From: a virus
Direction: 5' to 3' (one strand)
Virus record (IMG/VR): IMGVR_UViG_3300029309_000290
Span: 2,113 to 26,921 of that record
DNA length: 24,809 bases
In this document: piece by piece, positions 17,167 through 24,809 of the stretch
Numbering within the stretch: position 1 is the stretch's first letter
How the letters are laid out: every line of letters starts with the position of its first letter
Notes under the pieces: model-generated
What the model was told of the DNA's origin: nothing
What the model saw: the letters and a program-made list of their open reading frames with translations, nothing else
Databases searched by the model: none
Translations under genes and position numbers: made by a program

Positions 17167-18123
17167 ATGTCATATATTAAAGAAAATACAGAAAGCCCTT
17201 TAAAAATATTTGGAGCTATTGGTGGCTTAGTAGGTGGTGTATATAAAAGTATACAAGCTGGTAAAGCTGCTAAAAAAGCAGATAGAGCCGCTGAAAAGGC
17301 TGCTGAAGAAAAAGCGCGTATGAGAGATATGCTTTCAAATGTTGACACTAGCAATCCATTTGAAGGTATGCAAAATCAATTTGCTGGACTACAAAATCCA
17401 TATTCTGGTCTAGAGAATACAATGGAAGACTTAACTGTTAATCAACAAGAAGCTGATTTTCAAGCTCAACAGTTTGCGCAAAGTCAAGCTAATATAATGG
17501 ACGGACTAAGGGGTTCTGCTGGTAGTAGTGGTATAGCAGCTTTAGCCCAATCGTTAGCAAAACAAGGATCGTTAGCTGCACAAAAATCTTCTGCTAGCAT
17601 AGGTAAGCAAGAAGCAGCTAATCAAGCAATGGCCGCTAAAGAAGCTAGTAGATTACAATCACAAGAAGCGAAAGGAGATTTTGATGTTGCTCAACAAATT
17701 GCTAAAGGTCAAGCAGATGTTGATGTCAATGTTGCTAAAGGTGAACAAGCGTCTCAACAATTAGAATTTAAAAAACAACAAGCTTTATTTCAAGATGCTA
17801 GCTCAACTGCCGCAAACGCTCAACAAGCAGCCATGAACGCTCAACAAGCAAAAACTGACGCGATAGGAGATACTATAGGTAGTGGCTTTGAGTTACTTGG
17901 TAGCGCATTTTCTGATAAAAGATTAAAAAAGAATATTAAATTAATAGGTAAATCGCCTAGCGGTATAAATATATACATGTTTGAATACATAGATAGATTT
18001 TTTGGAGAGCATACTTATCAAGGCGTTATGTCAGATGAAATACCTAGTAATGCTATAATTAATAACGGTGGTTATGATAGTGTTGATTATTCTAAGATTG
18101 ATGTTGAATTTAAAATATTATAA
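17167..18123 (+). CDS. Ala/Gln-rich virion protein with C-terminal S74 auto-cleaving chaperone domain
   Basis: The protein has 318 residues. The N-terminus has a Gly-rich hydrophobic stretch (IFGAIGGLVGGVYKSI, about 14-29), then an Ala/Lys-rich helix. ENTMEDLTVNQQEADFQAQQ and SSGIAALAQSLAKQG (about 93-137) follow, then a long Gln/Ala coiled coil to about residue 230. The last 70 residues are a Peptidase S74 (intramolecular chaperone) domain starting SDKRLKKNIKLIG at residue 249. Ser249 and Lys254 have the spacing of the Ser-Lys pair used for self-cleavage in endosialidases, and the domain ends with GVMSDEI and VDYSKIDVEFK. S74 domains usually trimerise fibres and are then released. Here the carrier looks like an internal or ejected protein, so it may be a trimeric fibre-like or ejection protein. 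It overlaps nothing and is followed 2 bases later by the next gene. Confidence 0.7.
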   Translation: MSYIKENTESPLKIFGAIGGLVGGVYKSIQAGKAAKKADRAAEKAAEEKARMRDMLSNVDTSNPFEGMQNQFAGLQNPYSGLENTMEDLTVNQQEADFQAQQFAQSQANIMDGLRGSAGSSGIAALAQSLAKQGSLAAQKSSASIGKQEAANQAMAAKEASRLQSQEAKGDFDVAQQIAKGQADVDVNVAKGEQASQQLEFKKQQALFQDASSTAANAQQAAMNAQQAKTDAIGDTIGSGFELLGSAFSDKRLKKNIKLIGKSPSGINIYMFEYIDRFFGEHTYQGVMSDEIPSNAIINNGGYDSVDYSKIDVEFKIL

Positions 18124-18125
18124 TA

Positions 18126-19154
18126 ATGGAAGAAGAATACGTACCACAAAGTCAACAGCCAATGGAGCAAGCACAGCCACAAGCTATGCCTAGCCAAAAT
18201 GAGATGTTTTTAAAGTTAATGAATGACGAGTTAAATAGAGATCCTCAAGTTACACCAGAAAAAAGAGAAGAAATATTTGGCTTTGCAAAAAATAGACAAA
18301 TTCGTTTCGCTAATGGTGATAAAAACGAGCAAGCTAATGTACAGCAAGAAACTATAGAGATGGCTCAAATGATGACTGTACCAGAAGAGTTTAAGAAAAA
18401 AATAGCAGAAACATTAACTAATGCTAATTCATTTGGGCATAATCCAGTTGATAAATTAGGACCTATGGCTAATAATATAGTTAATATAATTAATGGAACT
18501 AGCCAGCCTATATTTAAAGATAAAGTTCCAGGTTATGAAATGGAAGATGGTAAATGGATGTCAATGCAAGAAATTACTGACATGTTAAGTGGAATGAAGT
18601 TAGATCAAGGTAGTAAAGAAGGTATGAAAGTTTTATTAGATGACACTGTTAGAAAAGCAGAGGCTATACAAGACGGAGATGACCCAACTTTTAATTATCA
18701 AAAAGAGTTTAATAATATTAAACAAAAAATTGTAGAAAGTGGCAATATAGATTCTTTAGTACAAGATAGAATATTTGGCAATAGAACATTTAAAGACGAT
18801 TTAATATTAGCTATACAAAAAGGTACTTACGCTGGCATGGGTATACCTGAAGCACAAGTACAAGACCCTACGCCAGGAGATGGTAGAATAACATCTGAAG
18901 ATGCTAAAATTATATCAGATGTAATTATGCAAGACAAAGGCATGCTAAAAGATTATTTAGCAGAATATTATACCAAAGCATTAGAGCAAAATTATAATAA
19001 CAATTTAAGTCCTGCTATAAGAAGAAGCATGCAAATGGACCAAACAAAACCACAAGCGGTTGATCCAGTTGATCAAGCTACACCACAAGCATTACAAGGC
19101 GGTAAGCTAGATGAAAACAGAGTTTTTGTCCCAAAAAATCCTCCTATTATATAA
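18126..19154 (+). CDS. Virion-associated protein of unknown role, possibly ejected
   Basis: The 342-residue protein is not recognised as a named family. The first 25 residues are Gln/Pro/Met-rich. The body is helical and acidic, with repeated short helices (KREEIFGFAKNRQIRFANGD near residue 46, LSGMKLDQGSKEGMKVLLDD near residue 155). At 247-259 lies DPTPGDGRITSED, which resembles a degenerate EF-hand or dockerin loop with one extra residue. The C-terminus is Gln/Pro-rich (KPQAVDPVDQATPQALQ) and ends in PPII. There is no membrane segment or signal peptide. Its place between the S74 protein and the giant virion protein suggests a cargo or ejection role, or a chaperone for its neighbours. That is an inference from order. 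Confidence 0.5.
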   Translation: MEEEYVPQSQQPMEQAQPQAMPSQNEMFLKLMNDELNRDPQVTPEKREEIFGFAKNRQIRFANGDKNEQANVQQETIEMAQMMTVPEEFKKKIAETLTNANSFGHNPVDKLGPMANNIVNIINGTSQPIFKDKVPGYEMEDGKWMSMQEITDMLSGMKLDQGSKEGMKVLLDDTVRKAEAIQDGDDPTFNYQKEFNNIKQKIVESGNIDSLVQDRIFGNRTFKDDLILAIQKGTYAGMGIPEAQVQDPTPGDGRITSEDAKIISDVIMQDKGMLKDYLAEYYTKALEQNYNNNLSPAIRRSMQMDQTKPQAVDPVDQATPQALQGGKLDENRVFVPKNPPII

Positions 19155-19187
19155 AAAAATTATTAACGGGTAACTAACGAAACAGTT

Positions 19188-22100
19188 ATGGATAAAAAGA
19201 CATTTGTGTTAAATGGCGAAAAAATGTATGTTCGACCAGAACACGTAGATATATTTTTAAAAGAAAATCCTAGTGCAGAAGAAAGAGATACAAGCTATTT
19301 TTCTGGAGAAGAAGGCTTTGTTCCAGATGAAATAGAAGATGCATGGAAAGGATTTAAAGGTTTATTTACTAAAGAAAAAGCAGTAGATAAAATTGATAAT
19401 ACTAAATTTTACACCCCTCAAAATAAAGAGGTAGTTCAACCTCAAGACAATCAAAACAATCAAGAAGATAATGAAAGATTTACTTTAGAGCAAAAGTATA
19501 GATCAATAACAGGTGATAAAAATGAAGACTTGTCTAAAATATCGTTAGAAGATTTAAAGTTTAAAATTGAAAATCCACTTGGTCAAAAAACAGAAAGTGG
19601 CGAAGTTGTCAATACTGATGCTGGTGGAACTACGGTAAAAAAAGACGGTAAAGTTATTGATGAAGAAGATCAATCTGAAGAAGCTAAAAAGGAAGTTAAA
19701 AGAAGAAATGACCTAGATGAAGAAGCGGTAGAAGAAAATAGGTTAAATGAATTAATAAAACAAGAAACTAAAGGAGAGCAGCTTGGCGACGCTCAAAGCA
19801 TTTTTTCAAAGATGTTTAGGCCTAAAAATGCTTTTCAAAAAACAGATCCAACAAAAGTAATTGCTAGCATGGATCTTAGAGATAAAATTAAAAAAGAAAA
19901 AAAGAATCTTAAGTCTATTATAGATTCTGGAGGCCCTGCGGCTAGTGAGGCATCAAGAAGATTAGAGTTATTAAACTCTGATGCTACAGAATATATAGCA
20001 ACAAAAGGTTGGAGTTGGGAAGATGAAGAAACAGAAAAGCCATCAATACCTCTTTTGCCTGATAATGCTTTTGATGGGGTAGGCGTTTTGCCTTGGCATT
20101 TTAAAAAAATAGTTGACCCTATTATAAACTCTATCACTGGTGATAAAAGTAAAATAGGTGATGCTAGTCTTGGCGGCCTTGACTTGGTTGGTAGAGAAAG
20201 AAGGGTTGTAGCGGCAATGAAATTACAATATGGTAAATTTGGTTTTGATTTTAATGAAGCTGTTGTTGGAGGAGATTTTATGGAGGTTTTAGGGCCACCA
20301 GATAAAAATGGAAGAAGAAAATCGTTAAAAGTTAATTTGTACAGTGACGACGCTATACAACAAATAAATAATTTTTTCTCAGCTAATTATGATTCTACTA
20401 AAGTAATGGATTTAGAAGATGTGGCTAAAGAAAATCATAAAATAAGAACGTCATCGTTTAGTGATGTTGTAGAAAATTTAGACAACACTACGAATAATAA
20501 TTATAATCTACTAAATGAACTAGATAGTTTAAAGAGCCAAGATTTAGATAATATAACCGGCATACCAGAAGATATGAATTTTGATGATAATCTTTTTGGA
20601 CCATCTAAAAGAGGAACATACACAAAACAACTAAAACAAGAAACTGAAGATAAAATAGCAGAACTTGAAGCTAATCCTATAGTAAAACAGCACGAAGCGT
20701 TGTTGCAAAAAAATGCTTATAACGCATGGAGAAAAGATCAAGAAGAAAAAGGTATAACTGATTTTTTAGGTAAGCAAAGAGCTGAAGATTTATTTGGAGA
20801 TGAAGAATTTAAAGAGTATGTAGAAAAGCAAAGAACTATTGCTAAAGGTTTTAGAGATAAAAGAATAAAATTAAACAAAGATCTTCAAGATGGAAATATA
20901 ACGCAAGAAGAATACACAGAGGCTATAAATAAATTAAATGAAGAAGATGCTTACCATAAAGATTTTCAAACAATATCCAGAGATATAGATTATAACGAAA
21001 GATTTCAAGAAAAGATAGAAGACTTTACAGAAGGCATGGGCGATGCTGAAAAATTAAATTTTGAAAAACTTAACAATGCTTTAAATATACAAAATAAATC
21101 AGAAATATTTCAAAAGCAAGATAATCAAGTAAAAGAGGTTAATAAAATAAATGAAATAGAGACTAATATAAAAGCAGACAATAAAACAATTGAAACTAAT
21201 ACTGAAGTGCTAAGGCAGTTACAAGATGAATCAGGATTAAAATTTGACGAAAAAGACGCAGATGGAGATGGTGAAATAAGTGTTTGGGAGAAAAATGTAG
21301 ATATAGATTATTATCAAGACAAGGCTAATGAAATATATGAAAGTAATTTACCAAGCCAAAAAGAAATAGACGAAGGCGCTAAGGAAGTTGTAAATAAAAT
21401 TTATAACGATCCAAAAATTAAAGAAGATATATTAAAGATAAAAAGTGTTTTACCTACAAAACAAGATGTTGATAATAAACTTAAAGAATTAGAAAACAAA
21501 ATTAAAAACGGCAAGTTAACGCCTGAACAAGGAAATGCTCAATGGGAAGCTTATACTAAAGAAATTAAAACTTTAGAAACTAACGTTAATAATCAATTAA
21601 AAGAATACGAAGCTAAAAAAACGAAAGAAGCAGAACAAGCTTTAGAATTATACAAACAGCAAATAAATAAAAAATCAGAGGCGGCAAAAAACAAAGCTCA
21701 AAAATATCTTAATAAACAGTTTGAAAAAATAACTGATTATCAAAATATTACGAATTTTGCTAGTATAGAAACATCAGACGCTTATAACTCTATTGCAGCT
21801 TATAATTTAGAATATAAACAATCAATTAAAAATTATCAAGATAATGCGGAACAGTTAGATAAGTTATTATTAAATGATAGTGCTTTTAATATTGCTGATG
21901 CTGAAGCTAAAAAAATACATGGAATGTTTCAAACTGATGGCGCTCCAGACTCGCATTGGCTTAAATCATTATTTACCGACTTAGATACGAGGTTTGTTCA
22001 GTCTTCACTTGAAAAAATAGGTGTTCAATTTGGCCAAGGTTTTCTTGAAGCAGCTCAAGGCTTATCTGACTTTTTTGATGAGGCTGTGGATCCGATGATA

Positions 22101-24809
22101 GACAAAGTTTTCAAAAATAATCCAGATTTAGCTAGAGGTGCTAAAGCTATTATTGGAAACTTTGGAACAAATATACTTTTTGATAAAGATTCTTTATTTG
22201 CTGGCAAAGATAGCAAAGGAAGAAAACAATCTATGTGGAGATCATTAAGTGATGGTATAGATGAAACTATAAGTAGAATGGACGCTACTGTAAAACCTCC
22301 AATGTCATGGGACGATTTAAAAGCTGGCAAAGGAGATAACACAGATTGGTTAGAGTATTTTTTAACGCAAGGTTTATCACAAGTGCCAATATTAGCAACA
22401 ATAGCAACTACTGGGGGCTGGGCGCTGCCTTTACTTTCAATAAACGCTGGTGGTAGTACTTACAAAGGCCTTTATGAGCAAAGAGAGTTATATCAAGATA
22501 CTGGTGGTATATACGGTCAAGACTTAAGTTATGGACAAATGGTGGTTAGTTCTACTATTAGTGGTGCTGCTGAGGGTTTATCTGAGTATGTTACTGGTAA
22601 AATATTTGGTAGAACGGTAGACGCTTTTTTAGGGCCAGCAGATGAAATGGTAGCTACTAGTGTTAAAAATTATTTTTCAAGACTACTTTCTCCATCAGTT
22701 GCTTTTAAAGGACTTGCAAGAGCTGGAATCGAGCTTCCTGGTGAAGCATTATCAGAAGTTCTTGCTACTACTGCTCAAAATTTTACTTCAAGATATATTA
22801 ATGGTGACAAAACCGTGCACTTATTAGATGGTTGGGATGAGTCTGCTGTAAACGGCTTTGCTCTAGCTGGGCTGTTACAGTCTCCAAGGGTTTTTGCTCA
22901 TGTAATAAGCCCTTTTAGAGGAGCCACTCAAGATGGCGTTTTAAGAAATTTAGCTACACAAATAGATGATGTTACTAAAGATATAGCAGGATTAAGAAAC
23001 CTAAGTCCTCAATTTTCAAGTCTTAGTAAAAAAGAAAGAGAAGAAAAAATAAAAGAGTTAGAAAAAAGGCATGCAGAGCTAGTCGTTAAGTTCGCACAAA
23101 CTTCTAACATGGATTTGAAAAGAGTAGATTTATTTTCTAATCAAGAAAAAAAAGATTTACTTTCTATACAAAAAAAGAATCAAATTGATAGAGATTTAAT
23201 AAACAAAACTTTAAACGATAAAAGATTAAAGCAAAGTACAAAAGATGCTAGAATAAAGAAAATTGAAAAAAGAATAAATGACAGAACTGTTAAGAAACAA
23301 GAAATATTAGACAGATATCCACCTGATGTTATTAATAAATCTTACAAAAATCAAATGTCAGTTCTTAATTCTATGTCTGACATGATAAAAAAAATGGGTG
23401 GGCCTAATATTACTATAAGAGAATTAAATGATTCAGATTATAAAAAGTTACTAAAAGATCGTGAAAGTAAAACTGTAACTAAAGATGGAAAAAATTTATC
23501 TAAATCTGAAATAGAAGTTGAAACTTCTAGGTTAGAAAATAAATACGAAGCTTTACTTGATATTATTAATACTTCAAAAAATAAAAAAGAAGTAGCTAAT
23601 GCTAAAAAAGAGTTATCAGAAGTAGCTCAAGGTTTAGCGGTTGGTATGAACGTTTTAAATAATAGCTCTGCTGGAGTTAATATACCTATTGTAAAAGACG
23701 GTAAAATTGTAGGCTTTGAAATGGTAATAAATAAAGACGTTGTTGTGACTGAAGGCATGTTTAATACAGCGGCACATGAGTTTATACATGCTAGCTTTGC
23801 TAATACATTAAAAGCAGATCCTAAAATGAGAGAAATTTTAGGTGCTCAACTTCAAAAAATTATTGATGGAGATGGTGTTACATTTAAGCCTGGAAAAAAA
23901 GAAATATTTGATAAAAAAGTAAAACAATATAAAGACAATAAACAAGGCGAAGAAATGTTAGCTATAATGGCTGAAATGATTTTAGCGGGCGACATAACAA
24001 TTAATAATAGTTTTGCTGAAAAAGCAACAGGTGTTTTTAGAAGATTTACTCAACAGTATTTTAATAGAGATATTAAATTTGATGGACCTGAAAGCTTGAA
24101 AAAGTTTTTAACTGATTTTAATTATTCTTTTAAAAATAATAAACCTAGTAAAGCTATTGCTAGATTACTAGCTAGTTCTGATAATACTAAAAAAGGCGAA
24201 CTTTTTAAAGACGCTGAGTTTAATCTTGATGAAACATTAGAATACAATAAAGTTTTAGAAAAAGAATTAAAAGAAGCTGACGCTAGAAAAGATAGAGCGT
24301 CTAGAGATTTAATTGATCAGTACACAATGGACGAGACTGGTGGTAAAAAATATAAAACAGCAGGAGAGTTTCAAAATTCTCCAGACGTTTGGAAGGCTTA
24401 TAGAGATATTCAAAATAGTGAACTTATTAAAAACTTAATACTTCAAGGTACTAAAGATCTTGGTATAAATACTATTGAGGAAGCTGACACTTATTATAGA
24501 AATGTTCTTGCTAAAGTTTTAGATGAAAAATTTAAATCTGGCCCTACTAAAAACTATACAAATTTAAAAAACGAAATACTAGAAAAAAGAAAAAACAAAG
24601 AAATAACACCTAAAGAAACTGTAAATTTAATAAATAAGTTAAACTCTGGAATACATCCTTTTAATAATAATAAAATTCAAATTAATACAAGAGGCTTCGA
24701 TGCTACAGACGGCACTGGTAGTATATTTGGTTTTATAACAAGCGTTGCTATACCTTATTCTAAAAAGAACGTTCAAAAAGAATATTTCCAAAAAGAATTT
24801 GGTGGGTTA
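19188..24809 (+). CDS. Giant multidomain virion protein with HExxH metallopeptidase motif (3' end cut by window edge)
   Basis: The frame is open from ATG 19188 to the last base, 1874 codons without a stop. The N-terminus has YVRPEHVDIFLKENPSA (14-30), a short motif I recall at the start of phage megaproteins. Residues about 345-405 hold a YGKFGFDFNEA module (348-358). About 485-905 and 1275-1385 are Lys/Glu-rich coiled coils. A complete EF-hand loop is at 690-701 (DADGDGEISVWE). Gly/Ala-rich hydrophobic segments are at about 1065-1090, 1117-1143 and 1221-1243. HEFIH is at 1530-1534, with Glu1588, 1589 and 1596 as candidate third zinc ligands. DGTGSIFGF (1841-1849) is near the edge. It probably enters the cell with the DNA, as T7 gp16 and crAss cargo proteins do; this is inference. 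The 33-base gap upstream has no Shine-Dalgarno sequence. Whether later domains, for example an RNA polymerase, follow is not visible. Confidence 0.7.
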   Translation, partial: MDKKTFVLNGEKMYVRPEHVDIFLKENPSAEERDTSYFSGEEGFVPDEIEDAWKGFKGLFTKEKAVDKIDNTKFYTPQNKEVVQPQDNQNNQEDNERFTLEQKYRSITGDKNEDLSKISLEDLKFKIENPLGQKTESGEVVNTDAGGTTVKKDGKVIDEEDQSEEAKKEVKRRNDLDEEAVEENRLNELIKQETKGEQLGDAQSIFSKMFRPKNAFQKTDPTKVIASMDLRDKIKKEKKNLKSIIDSGGPAASEASRRLELLNSDATEYIATKGWSWEDEETEKPSIPLLPDNAFDGVGVLPWHFKKIVDPIINSITGDKSKIGDASLGGLDLVGRERRVVAAMKLQYGKFGFDFNEAVVGGDFMEVLGPPDKNGRRKSLKVNLYSDDAIQQINNFFSANYDSTKVMDLEDVAKENHKIRTSSFSDVVENLDNTTNNNYNLLNELDSLKSQDLDNITGIPEDMNFDDNLFGPSKRGTYTKQLKQETEDKIAELEANPIVKQHEALLQKNAYNAWRKDQEEKGITDFLGKQRAEDLFGDEEFKEYVEKQRTIAKGFRDKRIKLNKDLQDGNITQEEYTEAINKLNEEDAYHKDFQTISRDIDYNERFQEKIEDFTEGMGDAEKLNFEKLNNALNIQNKSEIFQKQDNQVKEVNKINEIETNIKADNKTIETNTEVLRQLQDESGLKFDEKDADGDGEISVWEKNVDIDYYQDKANEIYESNLPSQKEIDEGAKEVVNKIYNDPKIKEDILKIKSVLPTKQDVDNKLKELENKIKNGKLTPEQGNAQWEAYTKEIKTLETNVNNQLKEYEAKKTKEAEQALELYKQQINKKSEAAKNKAQKYLNKQFEKITDYQNITNFASIETSDAYNSIAAYNLEYKQSIKNYQDNAEQLDKLLLNDSAFNIADAEAKKIHGMFQTDGAPDSHWLKSLFTDLDTRFVQSSLEKIGVQFGQGFLEAAQGLSDFFDEAVDPMIDKVFKNNPDLARGAKAIIGNFGTNILFDKDSLFAGKDSKGRKQSMWRSLSDGIDETISRMDATVKPPMSWDDLKAGKGDNTDWLEYFLTQGLSQVPILATIATTGGWALPLLSINAGGSTYKGLYEQRELYQDTGGIYGQDLSYGQMVVSSTISGAAEGLSEYVTGKIFGRTVDAFLGPADEMVATSVKNYFSRLLSPSVAFKGLARAGIELPGEALSEVLATTAQNFTSRYINGDKTVHLLDGWDESAVNGFALAGLLQSPRVFAHVISPFRGATQDGVLRNLATQIDDVTKDIAGLRNLSPQFSSLSKKEREEKIKELEKRHAELVVKFAQTSNMDLKRVDLFSNQEKKDLLSIQKKNQIDRDLINKTLNDKRLKQSTKDARIKKIEKRINDRTVKKQEILDRYPPDVINKSYKNQMSVLNSMSDMIKKMGGPNITIRELNDSDYKKLLKDRESKTVTKDGKNLSKSEIEVETSRLENKYEALLDIINTSKNKKEVANAKKELSEVAQGLAVGMNVLNNSSAGVNIPIVKDGKIVGFEMVINKDVVVTEGMFNTAAHEFIHASFANTLKADPKMREILGAQLQKIIDGDGVTFKPGKKEIFDKKVKQYKDNKQGEEMLAIMAEMILAGDITINNSFAEKATGVFRRFTQQYFNRDIKFDGPESLKKFLTDFNYSFKNNKPSKAIARLLASSDNTKKGELFKDAEFNLDETLEYNKVLEKELKEADARKDRASRDLIDQYTMDETGGKKYKTAGEFQNSPDVWKAYRDIQNSELIKNLILQGTKDLGINTIEEADTYYRNVLAKVLDEKFKSGPTKNYTNLKNEILEKRKNKEITPKETVNLINKLNSGIHPFNNNKIQINTRGFDATDGTGSIFGFITSVAIPYSKKNVQKEYFQKEFGGL

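Noticed and set aside
19155-19187. Promoter or terminator before the giant gene (GTAACTA and AACT/AGTT arms)
   Set aside because: GTAACTA matches only 7 bases of the repeated element at a different distance from the ATG, and the inverted repeat has only 4 base pairs without a T run.
21255-21290. DADGDG in the giant protein as an RNA polymerase DxDGD active site
   Set aside because: The following residues fit an EF-hand loop at every ligand position (I8, E12), and the flanking sequence is coiled coil, with no sign of a double-psi beta-barrel. A polymerase may still lie beyond the window.
19835-22342. Antisense open frames at 19835-20137 and 22055-22342
   Set aside because: Both lie wholly inside the long + strand giant gene, have no recognisable motifs and are compositionally mirror images of that gene.
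1-24809. tRNA genes, CRISPR arrays, insertion sequences, att sites
   Set aside because: Reading the gaps on both strands showed no cloverleaf, no regularly spaced repeats, no transposase and no flanking direct repeats. All gaps are about 105 bases or shorter.

Overview
This window is a stretch of an AT-rich, double-stranded DNA tailed-phage genome (free phage or prophage). All genes lie on the + strand, are packed almost end to end, and encode the DNA packaging, head, short-tail and DNA-ejection modules. No tail sheath, tape-measure or baseplate gene is visible, and the order terminase - portal - scaffold - major capsid - ring/collar proteins - giant tail protein - Ala/Gln-rich virion proteins - giant virion protein fits a podovirus. 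The portal, capsid and ring proteins most resemble those of crAss-like phages (Crassvirales, such as Cellulophaga phage phi14:2) and related uncultured marine phages. That placement rests on remembered sequence patterns and was not checked by a search. Low GC, start codons without a Shine-Dalgarno sequence and the recurrent start context TAATTATGG suggest a Bacteroidota host, probably a marine flavobacterium.

Layout. Bases 2-6647 hold the packaging and head block: the C-terminal part of the large terminase (cut by the window edge), an 800-residue portal, a scaffold-like protein and the major capsid protein. A strong hairpin terminator (6660-6688) follows the capsid gene. A conserved head-associated protein of unknown role (6716-7543) comes next and is followed by a second terminator (7562-7588). 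A 24-base element (7619-7642) then precedes the tail block: two ring/collar proteins, a 1983-residue tail nozzle ('muzzle') protein, a 510-residue beta-rich protein and a 125-residue conserved protein. An identical copy of the 24-base element (17137-17160), again ending exactly 6 bases before a start codon, opens the last block. That block holds an Ala/Gln-rich protein with a C-terminal S74 auto-cleaving domain, a 342-residue protein, and a giant protein of at least 1874 residues that runs off the end of the window.

How the parts work together. Terminase and portal fill a head built by scaffold and capsid protein. Ring proteins join the portal to the nozzle. The last three proteins are probably carried inside the virion and ejected with the DNA. 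The most interesting object is the giant open-ended protein, which combines a YGKFGF-type module, long coiled coils, an EF-hand loop, Gly/Ala-rich hydrophobic segments and an HExxH metallopeptidase motif. The paired 24-base element is the best candidate for a phage-specific regulatory signal. No tRNA, CRISPR array, insertion sequence, attachment site or lysis gene was seen, and no gene-free stretch exceeds about 105 bases.
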